Positions 16,021 to 25,001 of a stretch of 64,000 nucleotides of DNA are shown in pieces. The stretch comes from an uncultured Cellulosilyticum sp. GTDB taxonomy: Bacteria > Bacillota > Clostridia > Lachnospirales > Cellulosilyticaceae. The stretch spans positions 1 through 64,000 of the forward strand of contig CAKVCL010000012.1 of NCBI GenBank assembly GCA_934725855.1, written 5' to 3'. How positions within the stretch are numbered: the first letter of the stretch is position 1; every line of letters starts with the position of its first letter. The translations under genes and the position numbers were made by a program. The notes beneath the pieces are model-generated. The model was not told where the DNA came from, did not search any database, and saw only the letters and a program-made list of their open reading frames with translations.

Positions 16021-16533
16021 TTATTGCTTTTTATCGAATATGCTTCTTTGTCTTTCAATCGCCAGCTCTTCGCCTGGTCTATTATAATTTCCAACATGAT
16101 TAAAGCCTTGAGTAGCCCCCACAGCATTCACCATAAAATCCACCAGTTCCAAGGAATCTGCTAATAATTGTTTATTTAAATCACTTTGTCTTTTAAGTTC
16201 ATCCAATTGAACTTTCGTTTCATCCCTAAGTTTTGTAAGTTTTTGACCAACTTCTGTTTCTGGTCCGACCTTCTCAATAATAGAAGTAATGGTTACTTTA
16301 GCATATTTTAAGCCAGTAACTATAGCAATGTCCTGCATAAGGCTTTCTCGCTTTTTCTCTAAGCTACTGACTCTCCCTATAAATTCTTCTTCCGTTTTGA
16401 CTACTTCTTGTAAAAATTCAATATTTTTGTTAATCACAGCATTTTGAGTATATCCTGCTAATGTGTTTAACCCCTCATAACACTCTTTTTCCTCGTCTAA
16501 TACATCCATTAATTCATAGATAATTCCTGCCAT
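16021..16533 (-). CDS. flgN: FlgN-like flagellar export chaperone
   Basis: A 170-residue all-helical protein starting MAGIIYELMDVLDEEKECYEGL. FlgN chaperones bind the C-termini of FlgK and FlgL and guide them to the export gate; here both clients are encoded immediately downstream. Coiled-coil character runs through residues 1-140, and the tail is Arg/Gln-rich. It is nine bases after flgM in the same operon. FlgN proteins are divergent, so the call depends strongly on the flgM-flgN-flgK order, which matches Bacillus subtilis (there called yvyG/flgN). Confidence 0.85.
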   Translation of the reverse strand: MAGIIYELMDVLDEEKECYEGLNTLAGYTQNAVINKNIEFLQEVVKTEEEFIGRVSSLEKKRESLMQDIAIVTGLKYAKVTITSIIEKVGPETEVGQKLTKLRDETKVQLDELKRQSDLNKQLLADSLELVDFMVNAVGATQGFNHVGNYNRPGEELAIERQRSIFDKKQ

Positions 16534-16542
16534 ATTGGGCTC

Positions 16543-16818
16543 CTATCTTCCAAAGTTATATTGTGACAAGATTTTGCTTGCCACTTCGCTTGAAGATGTC
16601 TTGTAAGTGCCATTATCCATTCTTTCTTTAATATCTTGTACAAGTTCTTCACGTACTTCAGGCGTACCTTCTAACATTTTCTTTACGCTGGCAAAATCTT
16701 TTGCTTGATTTGTAAAATCCACTTCATCTTTTGCTTGTGCTTTTGAAGTTCTTTTTACAGGCACTGCTGCTTGTGCATTATATGTGTCATATATTCTATT
16801 CATTGAATTAATTCTCAT
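16543..16818 (-). CDS. flgM: anti-sigma-D factor FlgM
   Basis: A 91-residue FlgM with the short disordered N-terminus (MRINSMNRIYDTY) and a C-terminal sigma-binding region including DFASVKKMLEGTPEVREELV and KTSSSEVASKILSQY. FlgM binds the flagellar sigma factor until the hook is complete and is then secreted. A strong sigma-D promoter lies 35 bases upstream, so FlgM is part of a negative feedback loop on its own expression. It heads the operon flgM-flgN-flgK-flgK-flgL-flagellin. Confidence 0.9.
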   Translation of the reverse strand: MRINSMNRIYDTYNAQAAVPVKRTSKAQAKDEVDFTNQAKDFASVKKMLEGTPEVREELVQDIKERMDNGTYKTSSSEVASKILSQYNFGR

Positions 16819-16852
16819 ATTAACCGCTTCCTTTTCCTTAATTTTGTAATGT

Positions 16853-16880
16853 ATATCGGCTTAAAAAATCAGTTACTTTA
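16853..16880 (-). promoter_or_regulatory. sigma-D promoter of the flgM operon
   Basis: TAAA at 16877-16880, a 16-base spacer and GCCGATAT at 16853-16860 on the minus strand. The -10 box is a perfect match to the sigma-28/sigma-D consensus, the best in the window. Confidence 0.8.
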
Positions 16881-16925
16881 ACCTCATCTATTGATAATTT
16901 TATCTTGACAAATTCATTATAAATA

Positions 16926-16946
16926 TAAAAAGAGGGCTATGCCCTC
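16926..16946 (-). terminator. terminator after yvyF
   Basis: GAGGGC (16941-16946, minus strand) pairs with GCCCTC (16932-16937) over a 3-base loop, followed by five T. It separates the comFC-yvyF unit from the sigma-D-driven flgM operon. Confidence 0.8.
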
Positions 16947-16977
16947 CTCATATATCCCTCTCTATATCCTTAATTCC

Positions 16978-17397
16978 TTAATTTTTGCCTAAATGATCTG
17001 ATTTTAGATATCTCATCTTAGCTCCAGCATTATCATTCTTGACTTGTCTACTAGCAATTTCTCTTTTCATGTCATTTAATTCGTTACTAATTTCTTTCTT
17101 ACATTCGCTACATAATCGACCTGTTGAAATTCTCCTTCCACATTTTTCACAAGCTAAGGCAATTGGTGAATCAGGAGATACTTCAAGTCTTCCTTCTCTT
17201 AGAAACCTTTCAATAAGTGCCGCTGATACATGAGTTGCTTGGCTTACCTCATACATATTAGCTCCTGGATTTTCTCTTAAATAGTTCTTTACGGTTTGAA
17301 ACATCTCCTCTTCTTTTTGTCTGCATCTAGGACAAAGTGTTGGTCCTGCAATATATTGAAACATTTTTTTACATCCATGACATACTCTAACATCCAT
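16978..17397 (-). CDS. yvyF: YvyF-type flagellar operon protein (zinc-ribbon)
   Basis: A 139-residue protein with an N-terminal zinc ribbon (CHGCKK and CPRC, first 25 residues), a helical part with YEVSQATHVSAALIERFLREGRL resembling a helix-turn-helix, and a second cysteine set (ACEKCGRR, LCSECKK). This is the flagellar operon protein family named for B. subtilis YvyF, encoded between comFC and flgM there as here. Its biochemical role is not known. GGAGG (CGGGAGGAATAG) precedes the ATG. It lies 16 bases after comFC, so the two genes are co-transcribed. Confidence 0.85.
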   Translation of the reverse strand: MDVRVCHGCKKMFQYIAGPTLCPRCRQKEEEMFQTVKNYLRENPGANMYEVSQATHVSAALIERFLREGRLEVSPDSPIALACEKCGRRISTGRLCSECKKEISNELNDMKREIASRQVKNDNAGAKMRYLKSDHLGKN

Positions 17398-17413
17398 GTT
17401 CTATTCCTCCCGC

Positions 17414-18130
17414 CTATAATTCGCCTTTTCCAACAACCATAACATAGATTTTTGCATCTCTAAAAGCATACTGCATATTTATGATTTGAATTGCTTCTTT
17501 TATAGTACTTCCTGTAGTATATATATCGTCAATAAGTATTATAGATTTAGGTTCATCACCTATATATTTTTTTATAGACATGGTATTTTTAATATTACGC
17601 ATTCTTTCTTCTCTGGAGCACTGTGATTGTGGCTTGGTATCTTTATGCCTCATCAAGCAATCTACTACAAGAATATGAGTAAGTTTACTTATCTCATTCG
17701 CTAAATCTAAGGCTTGATTATAGCCTCTCTTTCTTTTCCTTGAAGGTGCTAAAGGAATGGGTATAAAGATTGCCTCTTCATATACTGAAAAGTCTATTTC
17801 CTCAGCTAAAAGCTTAGCAAATCCTTTGGCATATTTTCTTACACCCTGATACTTCCATCTTAAAATAGCTTTTCGATATTCTGATTCATAAGGAAATAAA
17901 GCGATTATTTCAGCCGGCGTATCTGTTTGTACTATTGTTTCATCATCTTGTCTTTCTGTATTTTGTTGATACAGATGCTTTAATGGTCTTGTTTCTGAAA
18001 TGAGTTTTTCATCACATCTAGTACATATATACTGCTCTTCTTCTAATGAGGTTAATAGTTTTTGACATAGTATACATTTATTTGGATAAAAAAAGCCTAG
18101 AAGACTCTGTACTACTTTCATCACTTTCAC
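17414..18130 (-). CDS. comFC: ComFC-family phosphoribosyltransferase-like protein
   Basis: A 238-residue protein with an N-terminal zinc-ribbon (CILCQKLL, ICTRCDEKL) and a C-terminal type I phosphoribosyltransferase fold: the PRPP-binding loop IILIDDIYTTGSTIKEA at about residues 198-214, and RKRKRGYNQALDLA before it. ComFC is required for natural transformation in B. subtilis, where it acts at a late step of DNA uptake. Homologues also occur in species not known to be competent. It stands next to yvyF and flgM as in Bacillus. Confidence 0.88.
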   Translation of the reverse strand: MKVMKVVQSLLGFFYPNKCILCQKLLTSLEEEQYICTRCDEKLISETRPLKHLYQQNTERQDDETIVQTDTPAEIIALFPYESEYRKAILRWKYQGVRKYAKGFAKLLAEEIDFSVYEEAIFIPIPLAPSRKRKRGYNQALDLANEISKLTHILVVDCLMRHKDTKPQSQCSREERMRNIKNTMSIKKYIGDEPKSIILIDDIYTTGSTIKEAIQIINMQYAFRDAKIYVMVVGKGEL

Positions 18131-18381
18131 CTACCTAAATTAAAATTGAAAGTTTAGCCTTTACTCGTCTTCTAGGTTATTACCCTTTTACTTATGCTTT
18201 ATTCAATTGTATACCTTAATAACTCTATTCATTTTAGATTTTAATACTCATTTCATATGACTATTGGTTTAATTTCTATTTCCTTTTCTAATGTTCATTT
18301 GTTAGCCTAACTTTATTTTGCTATATCACATTTCTATTAACCTATAGCATATTTGCATTGCTTTGTATATTTAATATTGCC

Positions 18382-20643
18382 TTATAGCATATTTCTAAGA
18401 TGTCTAGCTAGGCTAGAATATCTTTGAATCTCTCTATTATTGTCTACCATTCTTTGGATGGTTTCTACTAGGCCAACACATACTACCATCTTTTTGGCTC
18501 TTGTTACAGCAGTATATAGAAGATTTCTACTAAGAAGCATAGGAGGCCCACTATGAATTGGTAAGATGACTACAGGGTATTCACTTCCTTGTGATTTGTG
18601 AATCGTTACTGCATAAGCTAGTTCCAGTTCATCTAATTGATTAAATTCATACTCTACTACTTTACCATCATCAAAGGTAACCACTAATAATTCCTCATCT
18701 TCTTTAATGGCTGTAATAATGCCGCAATCTCCATTAAATACACCTGTGCCTTCATCAATAGACATACCTGTTTTGTCAAGTATTTTCCATGGTGTATTAT
18801 AATTATTTTTGATTTGCATGACTTTATCGCCCGTTCTAAATAAGGTGCCTCGATATTCTTTTTCTGGTTTTAAGTCATGATGCGGATTAAGCACAGCTTG
18901 TAAGGATTTATTGAGTTCATTAACACCTAGTACGCCTTTTCTCATAGGGACTAAAATCTGAATGTCTTTGATACTATCAAATCCTTGATACTTAGGTAGT
19001 CTTTCCATAATAAGTTCTATAATTGTCTGCCTAACTTCTTCTTGAATGCTACGCTTCATTACAAAAAAGTCTGTGCCCTTTTCATTGGCTATTGGATATT
19101 CTCCTTTATTAATTCTATGGGCATTCATAACAATCGCACTTTTTGAAGCTTGCCTAAAAATTTGTATTAACCTCACTACTGGGATACGTTCGCTTTTAAT
19201 AATATCCTTCAAAACATTTCCTGCTCCAACAGAAGGCAATTGGTCGGCATCTCCAATTAGTATCAGTCTTTGTCCTTCTACTACTGCTTTAAGAAGTGCA
19301 TGCATTAATGTAATATCTACCATAGACATCTCATCTACAATAATCACATCTGCTTCAAGTGGATTATCTTCATTACGATTAAACATCTGTTTATTGGTAT
19401 CTTCTCGCATATAGCCTATCTCTAAAAGTCGATGAATGGTTTGTGCTTCCATACCTGTTGCTTCACTCATCCTTTTAGCGGCTCGTCCTGTAGGGGCTGC
19501 AAGAAGGACATCTTCACCCGCTTTTTCTAACATATGCAAAATGGCATTAATGGTAGTCGTTTTTCCCGTTCCTGGTCCTCCTGTAATAACCGTCACTCCA
19601 TGAGTAAGCGTATGACGAACTGCTTCCTTTTGCTCTTCTACCAGTTCAATTTTCAAGTCCTTTTGCGTTTTGGCAAGCTCTTTTTCTACATCAATAGCTG
19701 GATTTTTTTCATATAAACTCGCTAAATCAAGTAGCTTACGCGCTACGGCTTGCTCACTATGATATAAATACGCTAAAAATACGCACGTTTCATTATCATA
19801 ATTTTTAATGATAATTTGTTTATTCATAGAAAGTTCAATCAAAGCATTCTCCACCAATGGATTTTCAAAGCTTTGCATTCTAAGATGCTCCTCGTACATT
19901 TCTGGAAGCAGTAGTTTAATACTTTCTTCCACTAAAACGTTTCTTGGCATATAAGTATGTCCATTATTAGAGTTATTAGTAAGCAAGTATAAAATGCCTG
20001 TGCGAATACGATGTGGGTCTTCTCTTGCAATACCTACTTGTGCGGCAATTTCATCTGCCTTTCTAAATCCAATACCATAAATATCTTCAACCAAACGGTA
20101 AGGGGTATTTTTAACAACTTCTGTGGTTCTCTCTTTATAGTGCTGATAAATCTTAATGGCATAAGTAGGGGTAATTCCATAGTCTTGAAGAAAAAGCATG
20201 GCTTTTCTTAACTCATACTGAGCATGAAAAACCTCTCCGATTTCCTTTGCTTTCTTCTCACTAATCCCATTAATCTGTGCTAAAACTAATGGCTCTTCCT
20301 CAATGATTCTAAACGTATCTAACCCAAAATGCTTCACAATTTTCTTGGCAGTTCTTGCACCGATTCCTTTAATCACACCAGAAGCTAAGTATTTTTCCAT
20401 GCCTTGCACGGTTTTAGGCATACTTCTTTCAATTAACTCTACTTTTACTTGCCTGCCATATATGGGATGCGTTGACCATGTGCCCACAATCTTTACTTCT
20501 TCTCCCACATAAATCCCTGCCATTTCTCCTACACAGGATAATTCTTCCCCTTCATATTCCACTACACATACTGTATAGCCATTTTCTTTATTTTGAAAAA
20601 TAATATCTTCTACCGTTGTTTCAAATACAATTTGCTCATCCAA
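18382..20643 (-). CDS. recD2: RecD2-type 5'-3' DNA helicase
   Basis: A 753-residue superfamily 1B helicase. The N-terminus has an OB-like part and helix-hairpin-helix motifs (SGVIKGIGARTAKKI, ~89-103; INGISEKKAKEIG, ~124-136; IYGIGFRKADEIA, ~188-200). The ATPase core has Walker A GGPGTGKTT at 355-363, DEMSMVD as Walker B, and AVTIHKSQGSEYP near the end. RecD2 works without RecBC and protects replication forks and limits mismatch or recombination intermediates. The start ATG has no strong Shine-Dalgarno; GTGATTAAC precedes it. The 251 bases between it and comFC are AT-rich and hold only short direct repeats of AAATATGCTATA. Confidence 0.93.
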   Translation of the reverse strand: MDEQIVFETTVEDIIFQNKENGYTVCVVEYEGEELSCVGEMAGIYVGEEVKIVGTWSTHPIYGRQVKVELIERSMPKTVQGMEKYLASGVIKGIGARTAKKIVKHFGLDTFRIIEEEPLVLAQINGISEKKAKEIGEVFHAQYELRKAMLFLQDYGITPTYAIKIYQHYKERTTEVVKNTPYRLVEDIYGIGFRKADEIAAQVGIAREDPHRIRTGILYLLTNNSNNGHTYMPRNVLVEESIKLLLPEMYEEHLRMQSFENPLVENALIELSMNKQIIIKNYDNETCVFLAYLYHSEQAVARKLLDLASLYEKNPAIDVEKELAKTQKDLKIELVEEQKEAVRHTLTHGVTVITGGPGTGKTTTINAILHMLEKAGEDVLLAAPTGRAAKRMSEATGMEAQTIHRLLEIGYMREDTNKQMFNRNEDNPLEADVIIVDEMSMVDITLMHALLKAVVEGQRLILIGDADQLPSVGAGNVLKDIIKSERIPVVRLIQIFRQASKSAIVMNAHRINKGEYPIANEKGTDFFVMKRSIQEEVRQTIIELIMERLPKYQGFDSIKDIQILVPMRKGVLGVNELNKSLQAVLNPHHDLKPEKEYRGTLFRTGDKVMQIKNNYNTPWKILDKTGMSIDEGTGVFNGDCGIITAIKEDEELLVVTFDDGKVVEYEFNQLDELELAYAVTIHKSQGSEYPVVILPIHSGPPMLLSRNLLYTAVTRAKKMVVCVGLVETIQRMVDNNREIQRYSSLARHLRNML

Positions 20644-20697
20644 TGTTAATCACCACTTATCTTTATCCGTCCTAGTCTTTTTCGACACTCATAAAAA

Positions 20698-20748
20698 AAA
20701 GTATAACATATCCCCCCATCTGCTACAACGGGGGATACATTATACTTT
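20698..20748 (-). terminator. terminator after the lipoprotein gene
   Basis: A 19-bp stem with two central mismatches (AAAGTATAA...ATCCCCC against GGGGGAT...TTATACTTT) around a 12-base loop. It has T-rich flanks on both strands and lies downstream of 20828-21907. Confidence 0.85.
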
Positions 20749-20827
20749 CTTTTTATTGCATGATATAATCCTTTAGAAACTTACTGCTTTTGTAAATCGT
20801 TTATTCTAGAATTTATACTATGCAGCT

Positions 20828-21907
20828 TTAGTTGCTACTTTTTTCAGTTTTTGCATCTGCTTTAGTTGTTTCAGCTTTAGCAGCTTTTGTTTCTACTGCT
20901 GCTTCTTCTTCAGCTGCTACAGTTGCTTCTGGAGTTGCTAAGTTCATAATTTCTTCCATAGTATATGCTTTAACACTTGTTGGCATTTTAACTTCTTTTT
21001 TAGCTGCTTTCTTTGCATGATCTGTCATGTTAAATTTAACAGCCACCTTTTCTTCTCCAACATTAACTTTAACATCAAAAATCATTTCAGTCTTTTGAGT
21101 ATCATCTGTATACTCTACAACATATTTAGCTGAAGTACCGTTAAACATTTCTTTATATGTTGTCATCATTTCATCGCTACCAAATGCTTGTACTTGTGCC
21201 ATAATTTCCTTAATTTGTTCATCAGTAAGTCCAGCTTCTTTATAAGTTTTTGTTAAAGTATCCTTTTGCATTTCAAAGCTTTTTGCATATAATTTAAGAC
21301 CAGCTTTTATCATTTCTTCTGCTGATAATTCAACCGTATACTTTCTACCTTCTTGTTTAATACCTACAGCAACACCTGCTTTTTCAAGTTCAGTGAATAG
21401 TTCTTTAGACATATTAACACTATCTTTAGTAAGCTTTTTTACATCTACTCCCATTTGTGCATAAGTATCTGTCATATCAAAAGCAATATAGTCTTTACTT
21501 AAATCTATTACTTCTGTAGCATCTTCACCTGCAATACCACATACTTCTTTAATGAACGCACTAGAAATGTACATCTTTAATCCATCCATATACATTTTAA
21601 TTGGTGAAAGCTTATATGTACCTTTTGTTAAATCAAATGTTTTATCATCCACTGAACATGATTTTGCATTAACTGTCATTTCCATTTGTAACGTTTCTGG
21701 AATGGTGTAAGCTGTATAATCTAAGTCCAATTTAATGGTGTTTTCTCCAGCTAACATTTCAAAATTCATTGTGCCAGTTTGCTGTGTTGCTTCCCAAGCA
21801 CTTACTTTTTCTATTTCTTTTAATAAAGCTGTTCCTTCTGCACTACAACCTGCAAATGAAAAAAGCATAAATACAGCTGTAGCTAAAGCAAGTAATTTCT
21901 TTTTCAT
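20828..21907 (-). CDS. lipoprotein of unknown function
   Basis: A 359-residue exported lipoprotein. A basic start and hydrophobic core lead to the lipobox FAGC (residues 18-21), so Cys21 is probably lipid-modified and holds the protein on the outer face of the membrane. The body (about 25-310) alternates amphipathic strands and helices, as in lipid-binding or lipoprotein-carrier-like beta folds, but I recognise no named family. The last 40 residues are Ala/Glu/Lys/Thr-rich and repetitive (ETKAAKAETTKADAK), likely disordered. It is a single gene between metK and recD2 with its own terminator. Confidence 0.8.
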   Translation of the reverse strand: MKKKLLALATAVFMLFSFAGCSAEGTALLKEIEKVSAWEATQQTGTMNFEMLAGENTIKLDLDYTAYTIPETLQMEMTVNAKSCSVDDKTFDLTKGTYKLSPIKMYMDGLKMYISSAFIKEVCGIAGEDATEVIDLSKDYIAFDMTDTYAQMGVDVKKLTKDSVNMSKELFTELEKAGVAVGIKQEGRKYTVELSAEEMIKAGLKLYAKSFEMQKDTLTKTYKEAGLTDEQIKEIMAQVQAFGSDEMMTTYKEMFNGTSAKYVVEYTDDTQKTEMIFDVKVNVGEEKVAVKFNMTDHAKKAAKKEVKMPTSVKAYTMEEIMNLATPEATVAAEEEAAVETKAAKAETTKADAKTEKSSN

Positions 21908-22043
21908 ATTCGTTCCTCTCCTTTACTTTTTTTACTAACTAACTTAATAGTATCACTTCCATTTATTTTGCACAAACATTTATTTTTACTTTATAGTTTA
22001 TTATTTTCAAATATATCTATATGTTCATCCTCATAATTAATAA

Positions 22044-22063
22044 AGGGGCTACTTAGAGCCCCT
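22044..22063 (-). terminator. terminator after metK
   Basis: AGGGGCT (22057-22063, minus strand) pairs with AGCCCCT (22044-22050) around a 6-base loop, followed by TTTATTAATT. Confidence 0.8.
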
Positions 22064-22077
22064 CCTTATTTATCCTA

Positions 22078-23265
22078 CTATTTTACTGCTGCTTTTAATA
22101 CTTCTACTTTATCTGTTCTTTCCCATGGTAAATCTACATCTACACGACCAAAGTGTCCATAAGCTGCTGTTTGTTTGTAGATTGGTCTTCTAAGATCTAA
22201 CATCTTAATAATTCCTGCTGGTCTAAGATCAAAGTTAGCTCTTACAATTTCTACAAGCTTATCATCACTTACAATACCTGTTCCTTTTGTATTGATTAAA
22301 ATAGAAACTGGCTTTGCTACACCAATTGCATAAGCAAGCTCGATTTCACATTGTTTGGCAAGACCTGCTGCTACAATATTTTTTGCTACATATCTTGCTG
22401 CATAAGCTGCTGAACGGTCTACTTTTGTTGGATCTTTTCCTGAGAAAGCTCCACCACCGTGACTTGCATATCCACCGTATGTATCTACGATGATTTTACG
22501 TCCTGTAAGTCCTGAATCACCTACTGGTCCACCAATAACGAAACGTCCTGTTGGATTGATGAAATATTTTGTATTTCCATCTAATAAGTTTTCTGGAATA
22601 ATTGGTTTAATGACATGCTCCATAATGTCAGCATGAATTTGTTCTTGAGTTACCGTATCAGCATGTTGTGTGGAAACAACAACTGCATCAATTCTTACTG
22701 GTGTGTCACCATCATATTCTACTGTAACTTGAGTTTTACCATCTGGTCTAAGATAGTTTAATGTGCCATTTTTTCTTACTTCTGATAATCTCTTTGATAA
22801 TCTGTGTGCAAGTGAAATTGGCATTGGCATTAGTTCTGGTGTTTCATCACAAGCAAAGCCAAACATCATACCTTGGTCTCCCGCACCGATTGCTTCGATT
22901 ACATTATCTTCCATTTCACCTTTTTTAGCTTCTAAAGCTTTATCAACACCCATAGCAATATCTGCTGATTGTTCATCTAGTGCCACAATGACACCACATG
23001 AATGTCCATCAAATCCATACTCTGGAGCGTTGTATCCGATTTCATTAATGGTATCACGAACCGTTTTATTAATATCTACATAACAATTTGTTGTGATTTC
23101 ACCCATAACAAGTACTAAACCTGTCGTAAGTGCTGTTTCACATGCTACACGTGCATTTGGGTCTTGTGCGTAAATTGCGTCTAATACTGCATCTGAAATT
23201 TGGTCAGCGATTTTGTCTGGATGTCCTTCTGTTACTGATTCTGATGTAAATAATCTTCTTGCCAT
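22078..23265 (-). CDS. metK: S-adenosylmethionine synthase
   Basis: A 395-residue enzyme that makes S-adenosylmethionine from methionine and ATP. Signatures are GHPDKIAD (residues 14-21), [12 protein letters not shown] in the middle, and [16 protein letters not shown], which binds phosphate and metal ions. Length is normal. The leader carries a SAM-I riboswitch with its own terminator, so the product shuts off its own synthesis. TAGGAGGAAAAGAG precedes the ATG. Confidence 0.97.
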   Translation of the reverse strand: MARRLFTSESVTEGHPDKIADQISDAVLDAIYAQDPNARVACETALTTGLVLVMGEITTNCYVDINKTVRDTINEIGYNAPEYGFDGHSCGVIVALDEQSADIAMGVDKALEAKKGEMEDNVIEAIGAGDQGMMFGFACDETPELMPMPISLAHRLSKRLSEVRKNGTLNYLRPDGKTQVTVEYDGDTPVRIDAVVVSTQHADTVTQEQIHADIMEHVIKPIIPENLLDGNTKYFINPTGRFVIGGPVGDSGLTGRKIIVDTYGGYASHGGGAFSGKDPTKVDRSAAYAARYVAKNIVAAGLAKQCEIELAYAIGVAKPVSILINTKGTGIVSDDKLVEIVRANFDLRPAGIIKMLDLRRPIYKQTAAYGHFGRVDVDLPWERTDKVEVLKAAVK

Positions 23266-23313
23266 CTCTTTTCCTCCTAAAATAAATAAAATAGCTGAGA
23301 CGTTGACGCAAAT

Positions 23314-23462
23314 AAAAAAACCTCATTTTAAAAATGAGGTCTCATATCGTAATCAATCATCCTCATCTTACGTATATAATAATACGTGGGAATTGGCACC
23401 TTAGTAGTTACTAGGTTGCCGGGTTTCACAGGGCCCTGTCCCTCCACCTCTCTGGATAAGAA
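23314..23462 (-). promoter_or_regulatory. SAM-I (S-box) riboswitch with terminator before metK
   Basis: On the minus strand the leader begins TTCTTATCCAGAGAGG (from 23462) and has GGAGGGACAGGGCCC and GAAACCCGGCAACC, the S-box core. P1 closes as UUCUUAUC with GAUGAGGA (23360-23367). The terminator is CCTCATT...AATGAGG followed by seven T (23314-23341). The P1 3' strand GATGAGG can instead pair with the terminator arm CCTCATT, giving the antiterminator. High SAM therefore favours termination. Confidence 0.95.
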
Positions 23463-23602
23463 TTTTATTATTCAATTTTCTATTTTATTGTACCAATTAT
23501 CTTATGTACTGTCAACTTATTTGTTATTTGATTTTATTTTCTTACTTTTATTATTTAAGGAAATTTATGACTTAAATTTGCTATTTCACAATCTATTACT
23601 TT

Positions 23603-24043
23603 CTATATTTCTGTTTCGAATTTTTGTGCTGAAGATGCCACTGCAGCTTGATTTTCCTCACTGACTTCTTGGCTTACATTCATTTGTGCACCATATGCTG
23701 TTTTGATTTGCTTATAAAGCTGATCAGATAAACCTATGCCGCCAGCTTTAACCATATTTTCAGAAAATGTATTAATCATCATGTCCTCAAATGTATTGGT
23801 ATAATCTCCTTTAGGAATGAGTGCTTCTTCATCATCTTGAAGCATGGACTCCTTCATTTGTTTAAACACCATACCGAGCATATAAGACTCTAACTCATCA
23901 CAAGCTTCTTTAAGTTCTTTATCATCATTGTTTTGAGTGGCTCTATCTAAAATCTCTTTAAAATCTTCCCCTGTTTTTTGAGTTTGTGTTTTTGTTAGGT
24001 CCTTTTGCATTCCTAATAAAGCATCCACACCTGAAATCTGCAT
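23603..24043 (-). CDS. flgJ: rod-binding FlgJ-like protein
   Basis: A 146-residue protein with the rod-binding domain of FlgJ: ELKEACDELESYMLGMVFKQM (about residues 40-60) and DYTNTFEDMMINTFSENMVKAGGIGLSDQL in substance. It lacks the C-terminal muramidase domain of proteobacterial FlgJ. The protein probably caps or chaperones rod assembly. The start is ATG 24041-24043 behind GGAGGAGATAAA; an upstream start at 24106 has no ribosome binding site. It follows two flgG-like rod genes, in keeping with its role. Confidence 0.85.
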   Translation of the reverse strand: MQISGVDALLGMQKDLTKTQTQKTGEDFKEILDRATQNNDDKELKEACDELESYMLGMVFKQMKESMLQDDEEALIPKGDYTNTFEDMMINTFSENMVKAGGIGLSDQLYKQIKTAYGAQMNVSQEVSEENQAAVASSAQKFETEI

Positions 24044-24176
24044 TTTATCTCCTCCTAACCAACTACTCATTCGCTTGATTAATAAGGCTAAACTGTCTTC
24101 ATCCACGCTTGTCTCCTATCCCATCAAGCAGATTCTATTATAAAATCTGATCTTGCTTTTACTCTATACTATTATA

Positions 24177-24989
24177 CTACTGTTTTAGTTGATTAGCTTG
24201 CTTCATCATATCATCAGCTGTTTTAATTGCTGTTGAATTCACCTCGTAGGCTCTTTGAGCAATGATTAAGTTAACCATCTCTGAAGCAAGTTGCACATTA
24301 CTTCCTTCTAGATATCCAGTACGAAGTGTACTTTTTGTTAAGGTATCATCATCAGCTTCTGCTAAAGCTTCTCCAGATGCTGGCGTTGCTCTAAACAAGT
24401 TACTTCCTACAGCTTCCAGTCCAGGTCTATTCGTAAATTGAACCATTTTAAGTTGCCCAATATCTACTCTTATATCATTTTCATCTAAATAATAAAGTGT
24501 TCCATCATCCCCAATCTTAACTTTTTCTGAAGGGACTTCTGTTCCAATAACAATTGACTCATCATCTACTGAAAGTACAGGCTTGCCATCAGATGTTACA
24601 AGTGCATAACCTTCATCTTCAATCATAGAAAATCTAAAACTGCCATCTCTTGTGTAAAGCTCTTCTCCATCATTATCAATAGCAAAAAAACCATTTCCAA
24701 CAATGGCCACGTCTGTTGAATTATCCGTTTGCATTAGTGTTCCAGATGTATAAGTACGAGAATTGGCGAGTGCACGTACACCAAGTCCCACTTGTTTAAC
24801 AGATGGTGTATTTTCATTAATCGCTTCATCTTCTGGACCTTTTAAATTAGTATAAAGTAAACTTTTAAAATTAGTGGTTTCTTTTTTGAAGCCTGTTGTA
24901 TTGACATTGGCTAAGTTATTAGAAATTGTATCCACGTTCAATTGTTGAGCTGTCATCCCACTGGCAGCTGTATACAATGCTCTAACCAT
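24177..24989 (-). CDS. flgG: flagellar basal-body distal rod protein FlgG
   Basis: A 270-residue rod/hook-family protein: MVRALYTAASGMTAQQLN at the start, SNNLANVNTTGFKK, and the C-terminal EMVNLIIAQRAYEVNSTAIKTADDMM in substance. It forms the flagellar rod and is exported through the flagellar type III system. It lies 12 bases after a second flgG/flgF-like gene. The pair corresponds to flhO-flhP of B. subtilis, where they also follow mbl. AGGAGGAATAAG precedes the ATG. Confidence 0.92.
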   Translation of the reverse strand: MVRALYTAASGMTAQQLNVDTISNNLANVNTTGFKKETTNFKSLLYTNLKGPEDEAINENTPSVKQVGLGVRALANSRTYTSGTLMQTDNSTDVAIVGNGFFAIDNDGEELYTRDGSFRFSMIEDEGYALVTSDGKPVLSVDDESIVIGTEVPSEKVKIGDDGTLYYLDENDIRVDIGQLKMVQFTNRPGLEAVGSNLFRATPASGEALAEADDDTLTKSTLRTGYLEGSNVQLASEMVNLIIAQRAYEVNSTAIKTADDMMKQANQLKQ

Positions 24990-25001
24990 ATCTTATTCCT
25001 C

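Noticed and set aside
17526..17536. ACGATATATAT resembling a sigma-D -10 box
   Set aside because: It lies within comFC, encoding part of the conserved IDDIYTTG loop, and has no gene start after it.
18131..18381. Small RNA or gene in the comFC-recD2 gap
   Set aside because: Only AT-rich DNA with two short direct repeats (AAATATGCTATA); no promoter plus terminator pair and no open frame with a ribosome binding site.
23341..23350. CGATAT box between the SAM aptamer and the metK terminator
   Set aside because: Part of the riboswitch antiterminator region; no matching -35 and no flagellar gene directly follows.
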